Assembly (NCBI GenBank): GCA_028679185.1
Contig: JAJRBZ010000058.1
Span: 28,620 to 92,619 of the forward strand
DNA length: 64,000 nucleotides
DNA from: Methanoregula sp.
Lineage (GTDB): Archaea; Halobacteriota; Methanomicrobia; Methanomicrobiales; Methanospirillaceae
Direction: 5' to 3'
The position numbers and the translations under genes are program-made. Within the stretch, counting starts at the first letter, position 1. Each line of letters starts with the position of its first letter. Below are positions 30,894-40,917 of the stretch, one piece after another. The notes under the pieces are model-generated. The model was not told the DNA's origin. It ran no database searches and worked only from the letters and a program-made list of their open reading frames with translations.

Positions 30894-32292
30894 GCTGTTC
30901 ACAAATATGGTGAAAGAGGAGTGGCGGGTCCATTCCACGATGTTCGGCAACCTCTCTTTTGCCCTCTTCCCGGTCATGATTTTCGGGATCGCGTTTATGG
31001 GGTCGTTCCTGATTCCCCTGATGAAGACCACCCTCCCAGACGGCAACCTTACGCTGATTATCCATGCTAACTACCTGATGCTTGGGATTATGGTCGGCGG
31101 GTTCGGGTTGCTGGGTGATGAGGTGATGAACCGGCGGTTCGGCCAGGCAAGTCTGCTTGCCTACTCTGCCCGGAGCCTCCCGCTCTCCGAGAAGTTCATC
31201 TTCCTGAACTTTGTCATCAAGGACACAGTCTATTACTTCTTCCTCTGGGTCCTGCCCTTTGGTTTCGGGTATATCCTGGCATCGCCGTTTACCGGTGTCT
31301 CCCTTTCAGGCGCCTTGCTCCTGCTTCTCACCCTGACACTCTCATTCCTCTTTGGCCTCTGCGGCGTCTTCTTCCTCTCGGCAGTCTATGCCCGATCGCG
31401 ACTGGTACTCTGGCTTGTCCTGCTGGCCCTTGGTGTGGGAGTGGGCGGCCTTGCGGCCATGATTGGTACGAACCCTGTGCTCTTTTTCCCGCCGCTGCTA
31501 CTCAACAGCGCGTTCACGTGGGCGAACTTCCTGATCTCCTGCGCCATGCTCGCACTCCTCTTCGGGGTCGCGATCGTGCTGTTCAATCCTGAATCGGGGG
31601 GATCGGAGAAAACGTACGGCGACTCCTTTGCGCCCCTGGTGCGGAGGTTTTCGTTCCTGCCGAACCCCCCGCTCGCCGCTAAAGATACCCTCGACCTGTA
31701 CCGGAGCGGGAGCCTGGTCGGTCAGACAATCTTCTCGTTCCTCCTCCCCCTAGCGGTGATCTGGTTCTTCTTATCCCTGCTGGGCCCGTTCTTTCCGCCC
31801 CATGGCCTTCTCTTCATAGTTGCCGTTACCACCGGTGTAATCGCATCAACGATGTACACGTGGGTCACGATGTTCGATACCTTCGGACCGTACGCCTGCC
31901 TGCCCGTTGCAGTCAGTACGCTTATCGCGAGCAAACTCACCACATTTGCAGTCCTCCAGGTGATCCCGGCCGTCTTCATTGCGGCTGTTGCGTTCCTCTC
32001 CGGGGAGACCGCGTATCTCGTCCCTGCCGTGGTGCTTGGTATCTCCGTCTCGTTTTACGCCGTGGGTATCATGACCTGGCTCTGTGGGCTCTCCCCCAAC
32101 GTGCTGGTTTACGATGTCAAGGTACTCTTTGTATACCTCATCCTTGTCGGCATTGTTCTGACAATTTTCACCGCGGCTGCCTTTGCAAACCCGTACTTTG
32201 CCCTCACAGCAGTCATCCTCGCTATCCCGACGTGGCTGCTGTTTCAGAAGGCGAAGGTCCGCTGGGATTTGGTGGACCCGGCAGGATTCTGA
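30886..32292 (+). CDS. ABC transporter permease
   Basis: Multi-TM 468 aa, 8-bp overlap with upstream ATPase. Confidence 0.8.
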   Translation: MFELFTNMVKEEWRVHSTMFGNLSFALFPVMIFGIAFMGSFLIPLMKTTLPDGNLTLIIHANYLMLGIMVGGFGLLGDEVMNRRFGQASLLAYSARSLPLSEKFIFLNFVIKDTVYYFFLWVLPFGFGYILASPFTGVSLSGALLLLLTLTLSFLFGLCGVFFLSAVYARSRLVLWLVLLALGVGVGGLAAMIGTNPVLFFPPLLLNSAFTWANFLISCAMLALLFGVAIVLFNPESGGSEKTYGDSFAPLVRRFSFLPNPPLAAKDTLDLYRSGSLVGQTIFSFLLPLAVIWFFLSLLGPFFPPHGLLFIVAVTTGVIASTMYTWVTMFDTFGPYACLPVAVSTLIASKLTTFAVLQVIPAVFIAAVAFLSGETAYLVPAVVLGISVSFYAVGIMTWLCGLSPNVLVYDVKVLFVYLILVGIVLTIFTAAAFANPYFALTAVILAIPTWLLFQKAKVRWDLVDPAGF

Positions 32293-32444
32293 ATTTTGTT
32301 AAAAAAAGTGCTGAACCGGCGTGGGGGGAACTCCTCCCTGCAGGTTATGGCACTGGCGGCATTTTTGAGCAACTCTTCCCGGTGAACGAACTCTTGGCGC
32401 TCATCCAGAAAATGAATATTATAAAAACCCTTTCACCTGCACCA

Positions 32445-33143
32445 TCATCTCTCGACATGACTACCGTCACAGAACGGCTTATTGTACGATTCTCCGCAGC
32501 GGCACAGTGTCACGCGGTTCCGGATTTCATAGACATGACCATCGGACGATTCAACCGGAATACCGCCACGCACCCAGATCGGGCCGTGTTCATTGCGTGG
32601 GGGGTACTCAATGACCACTATAGATTTTTCAAATTCTGGTTCTAGTGCCTTTCCGGTCTTTTTATCCCAGACGACCAGACGCCCGGACGGACAGTTTCCT
32701 GCCTCTTCGATGGCATTGTCCCTCGCCTCACGAGTGCCAGATTGCCGCGTAAGGTTCCAGATCCCACCGGCACGCATGCAAAACCGGGCGTGGACACACA
32801 TACCATCGGCATCAGTCAGCGACAAGGTGGGCCCGTTAATTCTATCTGCCCGGTCGAGATACGGTTGATCCTCAGCCGTCTCGGTTCCGTCAAAATGGAT
32901 TTTTGCATGGGTACCATCGCAGAAGGGTTTATTTTTCGAATGCCCGCACCGGCACAGGGTGTACTGTTCCTGCAGGGGGTATGTTGTAACCTCATGCCAG
33001 GAAATGGAGTATCCCTCTGAATCGTTGCGGATCTCCTTTTTTATTAGGGGAATACTTCCTGAAACGATGTAGGGGCCGTTTTCCCTCACCCTTATACTCT
33101 TCGTATCTTCTTGCGGGAGGGAGGAGATTTTTTTTGAGAACAT
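32445..33143 (-). CDS. CDGSH iron-sulfur domain protein (two CDGSH motifs plus a 4Fe-4S mono-cluster-like segment)
   Basis: CRCGHSKNKPFCDGTH; CRCGESYNKPFCDGSH; FCMRAGG...EEAGNCPSGRLVVWD. Confidence 0.85.
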   Translation of the reverse strand: MFSKKISSLPQEDTKSIRVRENGPYIVSGSIPLIKKEIRNDSEGYSISWHEVTTYPLQEQYTLCRCGHSKNKPFCDGTHAKIHFDGTETAEDQPYLDRADRINGPTLSLTDADGMCVHARFCMRAGGIWNLTRQSGTREARDNAIEEAGNCPSGRLVVWDKKTGKALEPEFEKSIVVIEYPPRNEHGPIWVRGGIPVESSDGHVYEIRNRVTLCRCGESYNKPFCDGSHVER

Positions 33144-33253
33144 GTAATTCCTGATATCCTTTTTTCACTGGCTTATCTTAAACTGTTTCAGATCTGGTGT
33201 ATTTTGATCTTTTGAATCGTGCCAACAGGTGTTAAAAAATTTCCATTTTCAGA

Positions 33254-33880
33254 TCAGCTCTCTTCTGTCTGGTGAGCGGGGCAGAAATTGCAGATGGAAA
33301 AGAACACTTCTTTTTCCTTGTCCCGGATCAGGCAATAATAATCGCTGCCCCGCTGTTCGACGGAAAAGCCACCTGGAAACGGCATACCTGCCGGATGTCC
33401 CGGCTCGTCAAGCACAAACATGGAAAATGCGGCCATCAGGTAATAGAAAAGGCGGTTCTTCGGATTCCGGAAGTAAGGGTTGCGTTCGCTCGAATCGTCC
33501 CAAGCAAAACACCCTTCAGGAAGCATTTCACAGAATTTGCGGAATGTTTCCGGGTCGCGGATTGAATCAGTCATTTGTGTAAATGTTCTGGTACGGTGCA
33601 TGGTAAGGAGCTGGTGATGCTTGCCGAACAGCTGTTCACGGAAATAAGGGCGGATCCTTTCCCGGTAGGGTGAAGGCAGATTATCGATTTCGTTATTGAG
33701 CCTGCCTGCGATGATCTGGAGATCGAATATCGTGTAGCTCTGGATTTCATGGACCAGGATTAAGCCAAGTTCCCCTTTCGTATGGGCTGTGCTGAGTCGT
33801 AATGCGATTTCCTGAATCATGCTGCATGCCTGTGTGTGTTTATCAGGAAGTTGGAGTAATGTTCCCTTTTCCATCGACAC
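33254..33880 (-). CDS. DUF2115-like methanogen protein
   Basis: PEGCFAWDDSSERNPYFRNPKNRLFYYLMAAFSMFVLDEPGHPAGMPFPGGFSVE...YYCLIRDKEKEVFFSICNFCPA. Confidence 0.65.
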   Translation of the reverse strand: MSMEKGTLLQLPDKHTQACSMIQEIALRLSTAHTKGELGLILVHEIQSYTIFDLQIIAGRLNNEIDNLPSPYRERIRPYFREQLFGKHHQLLTMHRTRTFTQMTDSIRDPETFRKFCEMLPEGCFAWDDSSERNPYFRNPKNRLFYYLMAAFSMFVLDEPGHPAGMPFPGGFSVEQRGSDYYCLIRDKEKEVFFSICNFCPAHQTEES

Positions 33881-34083
33881 CGTATCTGGGTTGTTATTAG
33901 AGTGTCTCTCCAGTGCACAAGAAATAGATATGTGTACGGTTCTCAGTACTCCTCACTTGAGTCCAATTCATAAAACCTGCGTCAGACACGATCCCAAAGC
34001 AGCGATGAGCCCGTTGCCCTGTTTTTAACATGGTTTTTCCTGCAATTGCATCCTGTCAGAAAATAACCATTTATTGGTTGTCA

Positions 34084-34974
34084 TCAATAGAGAAGATACT
34101 CCCCCTCAATTCTCACCCGTGCATTTCCTCCGAAAAAAACGCTGCGCTGCACTTTTGACGCATCGCTTACCAGCCGGATTATATTCGGACGCTCCATGCT
34201 CCTGCCCTGCTCAATCCTGAGCATCTGGCCGTCCCATAATTCGGCATTCATGAGGTAATACCCCAGTGCAGCATTGCCTGAACCCGTTGCGGGATCTTCC
34301 AGGTACCCGTAAATAGGGGCAAATACCCGGGTGCGGTAATTATTCTCAGGTATTGAGACCTCCTCAGAAAAGACGAGGATAATTTCGATATCATGTGCAA
34401 GGCAGAACTCCCGCAGGTGCTTCTGGTCAGGACGGAGTGAGAGGAGAACATCAAGAGAGGTAAGGGGAACAATCAGGGTTGCAAGACCCGCATTGACCAA
34501 CTTAAACCGGTTCTTTTCCGTTATTTCACCGGGCGGGATTTTCAGGGCTGCTGCGATATCATCGCGGGTCAGGTCAGTATCGAGGAACTGAGGAGGCGGT
34601 GCACTGATGAAAACAGAATCTGTCGACGCAATCTCATTTCGTACGAGGAGTTCGCGTCCCTGCACGTGAATGCGTACTATGGGATCCCGTGCGAGCGCCT
34701 CATCGTTTTTTATGAGATCATACATGACGGCAATTGTCGCATGACCGCAGAATGCAACTTCACGTTCCGCGGAGAAATACCGGAGACCCATGTGCCCCTC
34801 ATCAGGATATACATAGACAACCTCGCTGACAAATCCGGCAAGTTCACGGGCGATCTGTTGCATCTCCTCAACTGACAGTGCATTCTGATCCGGCATGTAC
34901 ACACAACCTGCGGGATTCCCGGTCGATTCTCCCTCAACAAAGGCATCAATTTTTTTAAAACGGTATCGCTGCAT
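34084..34974 (-). CDS. PhzF family isomerase
   Basis: KIDAFVEGESTGNPAGCVYM; FCGHATIA; DPATGSGNAALGYYL. Confidence 0.9.
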   Translation of the reverse strand: MQRYRFKKIDAFVEGESTGNPAGCVYMPDQNALSVEEMQQIARELAGFVSEVVYVYPDEGHMGLRYFSAEREVAFCGHATIAVMYDLIKNDEALARDPIVRIHVQGRELLVRNEIASTDSVFISAPPPQFLDTDLTRDDIAAALKIPPGEITEKNRFKLVNAGLATLIVPLTSLDVLLSLRPDQKHLREFCLAHDIEIILVFSEEVSIPENNYRTRVFAPIYGYLEDPATGSGNAALGYYLMNAELWDGQMLRIEQGRSMERPNIIRLVSDASKVQRSVFFGGNARVRIEGEYLLY

Positions 34975-34984
34975 AAAAACCACA

Positions 34985-35404
34985 TCAAGACTTGTTTGGA
35001 ATTGCGCCCTTGACAATGAACCGGTCATGGCCGATATGAGCAGCCTGGCATATAATGATTGCAATCATTGGCAAACATCCTGTATTTTCCAGCTGGTGGA
35101 CTTCCCATTCCTTAACGGTAAAACAATCTCCGCTTCTCACATCGACAGATCTGTTCCATGCGACCACATTATCTGATGACGTGACACCAGTATGTATTTT
35201 TCCTTCTCCGTGAACAATCTGGTAGATCTCGCTGCCGGCCTGGTGGTAATGGGCAGTAACACTAAGGTGAGGCCCAAGCTCGGCCACATAAAGGCCCATA
35301 TGATTATCACCGGTCACCTTGACGATGCGTATTCCAACGGCCGGATCGGTCCGGGCCGTTTTAACGAGTTCAAAAAAATTTTTAACCTTCGTTTGGGCGC
35401 TCAT
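34985..35404 (-). CDS. cupin domain protein
   Basis: LSVTAHYHQAGSEIYQIVHGEGKIHTG; GDCFTVKEWEVHQLENTG. Confidence 0.85.
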   Translation of the reverse strand: MSAQTKVKNFFELVKTARTDPAVGIRIVKVTGDNHMGLYVAELGPHLSVTAHYHQAGSEIYQIVHGEGKIHTGVTSSDNVVAWNRSVDVRSGDCFTVKEWEVHQLENTGCLPMIAIIICQAAHIGHDRFIVKGAIPNKS

Positions 35405-35696
35405 AGAATATTCTATTGAGCATGTACATACCCTGTTGATGTGTCTTCCGGTTCTGGGGCAGAATTATGTTGAGCGGGGGTAAACCGGTTTGCAGTACAA
35501 TAACGGATATTTCGTGACCATTATCACTCACGTGGGGGATTCGGCGTTGTGGGTAATTTCTTTAAAGTCCACTGATGAACAAAATACCCGATTTCCTTTA
35601 AAAGGCTTGAATTTTCATGAGAATTGAGTAAAAATTAAAAATTGGAGTTTTTCATCAAAAGTAATAATTAAATACTATAACAAATAATTAACTTTT

Positions 35697-35850
35697 ACCA
35701 AAAATCGAAAGGAGGTTTTATTGTAGCCGGGTACGGTTTCTACGATGCGCACAGAATTCACCAAAAAACACTATCTGAGCCGGCCGACACGCGAGATCGG
35801 CTGGCCGTTTCCTCCTGCCATATGCATATAATCGATACTATACTTTTTTT
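35697..35850 (+). ncRNA. candidate structured RNA (three helices plus U-tract)
   Basis: Closing helix aggagg(710-715)/cctcct(811-816); hairpin GTAGCCG-GGTA-CGG(ttt)CTAC (723-743); hairpin gccggccga-9nt-tcggctggc (779-787/797-805); T7 at 35844-35850 (arms given as offsets from 35000). Confidence 0.35.
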
Positions 35851-35987
35851 GATTTGCCCTCATCATTCCGATTCCCGGATTATGGTTATAGTCGCAAGAA
35901 CAGTTGATCTCAGGATAACCGGACCCTGGAAAAAATCCGCCTTTTTCCCCAATAAACCCGGTAAATCTTAGCTGATGCGCTGGTCAT

Positions 35988-37079
35988 TTACACCGTAAGA
36001 GTCATCTGCCGGGCGTCGCATTTATCAAAAGACGAGAACCGGATACCGAGAAGACGGATCTTCCGGCCATCAAAAATGTCGCGGAGCAGGGTATGAGCAC
36101 ACATGTGCACAATTGCCGGATCACCCGTATAATGCGGGAGCGTCCGGGATTTCGTCTTTGTAACAAAACCCTGGTACCGCACCTTCACCGTAATAGTCCT
36201 GCAGTGCAGGGATTCATCAGAAAGAATCCGGCATACTTCTTCTGCCAGAGCATCTATCGTTGCAGCAATCAGCTGCTCGTCATCCGTATCGTGAGTAAAA
36301 GTTGTTTCACGGGATACAGATTTCACACATTCACGTTCTTTTACCTCGCTTGTATCAATACTGGTTGCAATACCCTGCAATGCAATCGAAGACCGCCCGA
36401 AGTGTGCAATCAACGCCTGGATGTCATACGCTGCAAGATCTTGGATGGTCCTGATGCCCATCCCGAAAAGATCCGCTTCGGATTTCTTACCAATACCGGG
36501 AATCTTCCGCACCGGCATCGGCGCAAGGAATGCGAACAGGTTCTCTGGCTCGACAATGGTAAGGCCATCGGGTTTGTTTACATCGGAAGCAATCTTTGCG
36601 ACCACTATTGTCGGTGCAATACCAATCGAACTGGTCAGTCCGAGTTGCGTGAGGATTGTTTCCTTTATCCGGACTGCGAGATCGATGGCCGCAGGGAATG
36701 TCCCCAGTCGGCTCACATCCAGGAACGCCTCATCGATACTCACCTGCCGGATAGAGAAACCATGGGATTTCAGGATTGCTATAACATCAGCTGAAGCCTT
36801 CACATACCGTGGAAAGTCCGGGGGGAGGAATATAGCATGAGGACAAAGTACGAAAGCCTGCGATATTGGCATTGCTGACCGGATACCAAATGCCCGGGCT
36901 TCATATGAGCATGTTGAGACAACTCCCCGCCCTTTCCCGTTCTTAGGATCGGCACCGATGACAACAGGTTTCCCCCGGAGATCAGGTCGTTCCCGCATCT
37001 CAACCGATGCATAAAAGCTGTCCATATCTAGGTGCAGGATAATCCGTTGTGATAATATCTGAGGGATATAAAGCCCCAT
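35988..37079 (-). CDS. dinB: DNA polymerase IV
   Basis: ILHLDMDSFYASVEMRERPDLRGKPVVIG; SIDEAFLDVS; GIAPTIVVAKIASDVNKPDGL. Confidence 0.95.
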   Translation of the reverse strand: MGLYIPQILSQRIILHLDMDSFYASVEMRERPDLRGKPVVIGADPKNGKGRGVVSTCSYEARAFGIRSAMPISQAFVLCPHAIFLPPDFPRYVKASADVIAILKSHGFSIRQVSIDEAFLDVSRLGTFPAAIDLAVRIKETILTQLGLTSSIGIAPTIVVAKIASDVNKPDGLTIVEPENLFAFLAPMPVRKIPGIGKKSEADLFGMGIRTIQDLAAYDIQALIAHFGRSSIALQGIATSIDTSEVKERECVKSVSRETTFTHDTDDEQLIAATIDALAEEVCRILSDESLHCRTITVKVRYQGFVTKTKSRTLPHYTGDPAIVHMCAHTLLRDIFDGRKIRLLGIRFSSFDKCDARQMTLTV

Positions 37080-37097
37080 TGTATACCTTCTCCTTTG

Positions 37098-38297
37098 TCA
37101 CATTCCAGTAATTCTGTCGTTGTGGCAGGGCGGGGATGCAAAGTCACGGAACGTGCACTGCCACTCGCGAAGGGTGTTCTTCAGCAGGTTACCCGCCTCT
37201 ATAAACCGCTGCACGGGGAGGGTGAATTTTTCTGAGATATGGGAGAGGGCTGAACGGATATCTTCAAATTCCTGCGGTGGTTGCCGCATTGCGCTCCTCA
37301 CGTTCTCCCGCACATTGAATACACCAAGGGGAATATACCCGTGGAGTGCCTCCCGCAGGATAATTGCCCCGGCCTGTCTCTGTTCCTGTGCGAGCGCCTC
37401 CAGCACTGCCATCTTGCAGGAATAGTAACACCCGCCCAGCAGTGAATATTCAGTCTTCTTTCTGGTTCCCTCATGGTCGGAGAAGACCAGTTCCTCATCT
37501 CCCAGGACGTGCAGAAACGCTTCAGACCACTCATACTGCCAGCCGGTTGGCATGAGTATTACGGCGTAGTTGTTGTTTAGGCTGGAGTATTCGTGCACCC
37601 TCCATGTATCAATAACCGCACATTTTTTGACATCATGGAGAAGCTTGTCACCGATCATGGTGTCGCAGGCCGTGATAGACCACCGGGTCGGAACGAGACG
37701 CCGTCCCCTGTCCCTACCCATAGTTCCCACAGAAAATGCTTTCTGGATGCTGGAGAAGGGCACACCTCGTTTATGCAGGTCAACGACAGCATCTGCAGAT
37801 TTCAGGTCGGTATCGTAAAACACTTTCTCAAGATTCCGGTCCCATCTCCCGCTCTCGATCTCAAAGCGCTCAATCGGAGCACTGGGCCCATAAGGGGTGT
37901 GTTCTTCGGAAAATGAAGTTCCGGTTGGGGCACTCTCGAACGCAGCTTCGCTTTCTATGGATGTGGATGATAGGGAGATTTCCTGGAGTTTTCCTACATA
38001 CTTATCATCGAATGCAGCTGCATTGACCATGCGTTTACCCCGTACAAGATTGAGACGGTAACCAATAATCTCCTCCTGCGTCTTGTGTCCCGGGATCCAT
38101 GATTCAGGCATATCCATAATTGCAGTATCACCATGCAAAGGGGCAATCATAGGACCAGCATAAATATCCGGATAATTCCAGCTCCCAATGAACACTGATG
38201 GCGGGGAGCTGCCCTCCAGTTCTTTTCCCACAGCAACCGATTTCATGTGCGTGGTCGCAGTTGTCAGTTGTCTGAGATAAGCACCCTTGCCAATCAT
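37098..38297 (-). CDS. archaeal DNA repair protein of the Nre family
   Basis: [44 protein letters not shown]. Confidence 0.85.
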   Translation of the reverse strand: MIGKGAYLRQLTTATTHMKSVAVGKELEGSSPPSVFIGSWNYPDIYAGPMIAPLHGDTAIMDMPESWIPGHKTQEEIIGYRLNLVRGKRMVNAAAFDDKYVGKLQEISLSSTSIESEAAFESAPTGTSFSEEHTPYGPSAPIERFEIESGRWDRNLEKVFYDTDLKSADAVVDLHKRGVPFSSIQKAFSVGTMGRDRGRRLVPTRWSITACDTMIGDKLLHDVKKCAVIDTWRVHEYSSLNNNYAVILMPTGWQYEWSEAFLHVLGDEELVFSDHEGTRKKTEYSLLGGCYYSCKMAVLEALAQEQRQAGAIILREALHGYIPLGVFNVRENVRSAMRQPPQEFEDIRSALSHISEKFTLPVQRFIEAGNLLKNTLREWQCTFRDFASPPCHNDRITGM

Positions 38298-38467
38298 CGT
38301 TACGTCTGAGAAGTGAGGAGATATTTATTAAGGGGGGAGGTATGCGGGTCGAAAGTGAAAGGCCCCGGTCTTGCAGAACATGGAGCGATACCAACAGCCC
38401 GGTTGCCTGCAAAGGGAAAGTAAACGGCCTTACCGGTGAACAATAGGAAGGGGGAAGAAAACCAGTA

Positions 38468-40312
38468 TTACTGTAGGGGATATCGTTTCATCGGGCAGAC
38501 ATCGGCGCCTTCCATATTACCCCCCGCCCAGGCATACCGCTCATGGATTGTTGGGGGAAGCTCACGTTCCTTGATCGGGACAAAGCCAAAATGGCTATAG
38601 AACCCGGTCAGGTTCTTCAATGAATGCATAAAGAGGGGTTCATGCCCGCATGCTTCAACCAGGCCCCACATTACCGCATGTGCATACCCATGACCGCGGT
38701 GAATGGCAGGTGTATAAACTGCATCAACCTCAAATCCGTCAGGATGCCTCCGGCACCGTGCAATAGAGACTGCTTCTCCATCGAGGAATCCCGCATATAT
38801 CCGGTCTGTCACCGGGTCGCCTTTTGTCTGGTGATAGTCTGTCCAGAGGCTTTCAGCAACCGGAAACTCCGCTGTACAAAGTTCCCTGACGATAGTACCG
38901 GAAGTGTGCCGTGCACCACGAAGACCCGCCGTTGCCTGGCTTACTAAAAGAGAGCGTGCCGGGGCATCCTCTCCAGTTCCCTCTATCCGGTAACCACGAG
39001 ATAGTACATGGATCACGAACCGGGCACCATTCTCTTCCGTTCCAATTTCTGTGATTGTCATTCCCGTTACGCCGAGGATCTCCCGGCAGATGAATAACCC
39101 GATCCCCGCATGCACCCCTGCATCATACCCGAATATGCGCTGTTTCTTATCTGCCGGGATCCCGATACCATCATCTTCGAAAATGAGATCGAGCCCTTCA
39201 GGGATCTCATGATACGTGACGATAAGGTTTCTAATTTTAATCCCATGACTTATCGCATTTTCGGCAATGTGAATGAGGACGTCCTTAAGGAGAGGATCGG
39301 CATAAATCTCGAGTCTTTCCGTCCAGAACCTGACAGAAACGGATCCGGGAGTAAGGGCAGTTATCCCGGATTCAAGTATCTGCTGGACACCGAGCCAGGC
39401 CGGGGGGGAGATCCCGAGGTTTTTATATGACTCAGTAAGGAAGATCTGGTGTGTTATATTTTTTGCAAGCACTCGCATCTGATCAATAAAACCACGTGCA
39501 ACAGTATCGTTGCAGTGTGCATCCGCATTTTTTACCGTTTCGACCATCTGGTCAACCGTACGCTGGATGTGATCTTTTGAGATGCGGGAAAGGAGGTTGA
39601 GTTTATCATTGGCAGCCTTCAATGCTTTCTCGGCATAAACACGGCGGGTAATTTCTACAAACGTGATGATTGTCCTTCCCGGGGGAAGTGATGCTGCTGA
39701 GACAAGAACGGTTTCAAAACTCCCATCCGGTAGTAAAAATACTGTCTCTATCGCGTAGACAGCACCTTCGGTGTTGAGCCGGGAGAACATATCCTGTTCA
39801 GAATCCCTGCTCCAGAACGTGGTGAGTGGCGCCCCAATAAGCTCAGATGCCATCCTGTGAAGGAGCGAGGAGGCTTTGTGATTCACTTCCTCAATGATCC
39901 TCCCTTGTTCTGTATTCCTGACGAGAATGCTTCCTGCCTCAGAATTGTAAAAGAGCCCCTGATACAGATCCTGGCGCTCACGGAGCCTGGAGGAGAGCAT
40001 TGCAATAAGCCCCCCGATAGCGATAATAACGATTGTACGGACCAGTGCTTCAACTAATGTGCTGAATGAGTTCCCTGCAACCAGAATAACCATCAGAAAA
40101 TACGTCCCGCTGATGCATCCTGCAAGGAATAGTCCCCGCTTTGGGTAACGATACGCAGCAATCACTACAGGGATGTAGAGAAGGTGGGGAATTACTACGG
40201 AAATGCCGTTGAGGAGCCCGATAAGATTTGCCACCAGAGCGGTAAAGGCAGATACAAAAATGAGAGCATGCCAGATGAGATCGCGTTTTGACAGATTATA
40301 AGGCAGGTTCAC
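38468..40312 (-). CDS. membrane PAS/histidine-kinase-type sensor fused to a C-terminal GNAT acetyltransferase domain
   Basis: Multi-TM N-terminus; ENAISHG, DDGIGIP, GIGLFICREI; tail FLDGEAVSIARCRRHPDGFEVDAVYTPAIHRGHGYAHAVMWGLVEACG...GFYSHFGFV. Confidence 0.85.
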   Translation of the reverse strand: MNLPYNLSKRDLIWHALIFVSAFTALVANLIGLLNGISVVIPHLLYIPVVIAAYRYPKRGLFLAGCISGTYFLMVILVAGNSFSTLVEALVRTIVIIAIGGLIAMLSSRLRERQDLYQGLFYNSEAGSILVRNTEQGRIIEEVNHKASSLLHRMASELIGAPLTTFWSRDSEQDMFSRLNTEGAVYAIETVFLLPDGSFETVLVSAASLPPGRTIITFVEITRRVYAEKALKAANDKLNLLSRISKDHIQRTVDQMVETVKNADAHCNDTVARGFIDQMRVLAKNITHQIFLTESYKNLGISPPAWLGVQQILESGITALTPGSVSVRFWTERLEIYADPLLKDVLIHIAENAISHGIKIRNLIVTYHEIPEGLDLIFEDDGIGIPADKKQRIFGYDAGVHAGIGLFICREILGVTGMTITEIGTEENGARFVIHVLSRGYRIEGTGEDAPARSLLVSQATAGLRGARHTSGTIVRELCTAEFPVAESLWTDYHQTKGDPVTDRIYAGFLDGEAVSIARCRRHPDGFEVDAVYTPAIHRGHGYAHAVMWGLVEACGHEPLFMHSLKNLTGFYSHFGFVPIKERELPPTIHERYAWAGGNMEGADVCPMKRYPLQ

Positions 40313-40578
40313 GGCAAGATTCTCTCCTTTTTCCTTTAAGAGCCAGTCTGGTTCCAGCCAAAGACCTTCTCATAAACGGAGTTTTAATTTCAGCCATTGA
40401 AGTGTCTCCTGCTGTATGCGGAATGCTGGTGAAGAATGGTTGCCGGGTGAATTTATTATAATTCCTCTCTGTTTTTTCATTCGGGGAGTCTTGCAATTAA
40501 AAGATCAGTAATTCAGATCAGCAATACATATGTTAATCGTCCCGGACACCATTTATATACCCCTACGGAGTTGTGTGA

Positions 40579-40917
40579 ATTAGGAATAATAACAATGGAA
40601 ATAATGATGGTATTGACCCTAATGCCGTAAATGCAGATGGGACTCCCGTTGTCCGATTGCGGTTACCCAAGAAATGGGCCAATGAACAATTCGCTTTTGC
40701 TGACCTGATGATGGGCGCAAATCATATTCGCGTCCGGTGCTATGATGGGATCACCCGCATGGGCCGGATTAAGGGTAAGATCAAAAAGCGTGTCTGGATT
40801 CGAGAAGGGGATATCCTGATAGTCACCCCCTGGAGTTTCCAGGATGAAAAGTGTGATATCATTTACCGCTATCTTCCCCCTCAGGCAGACTGGTTAAGAA
40901 AAAACCGGTACTTGTAA
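40579..40917 (+). CDS. translation initiation factor aIF-1A (start codon uncertain)
   Basis: VRLRLPKKWANEQFAFADLMMGANHIRVRCYDGITRMGRIKGKIKKRVWIREGDILIVTPW; upstream frame opens right after TGA at 40576-40578 and has no in-frame ATG. Confidence 0.88.
   Translation: MRNNNNGNNDGIDPNAVNADGTPVVRLRLPKKWANEQFAFADLMMGANHIRVRCYDGITRMGRIKGKIKKRVWIREGDILIVTPWSFQDEKCDIIYRYLPPQADWLRKNRYL

Noticed and set aside
31860-32645. 261-aa ORF overlapping the ABC permease
   Set aside because: Out-of-frame with a well-formed multi-TM protein; Pro/Arg/Cys-rich translation.
35720-35970. Open frame without ATG (VAGYGFYDAHRIHQKTLSEPADTRDRLAVSS...) in the ncRNA candidate region
   Set aside because: No start codon at a good distance from the AGGAGG; RNA structure explains the sequence better.
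36093-36794. 233-aa ORF antisense to dinB
   Set aside because: Shadow ORF; Cys/Arg/His-rich translation typical of antisense reading.
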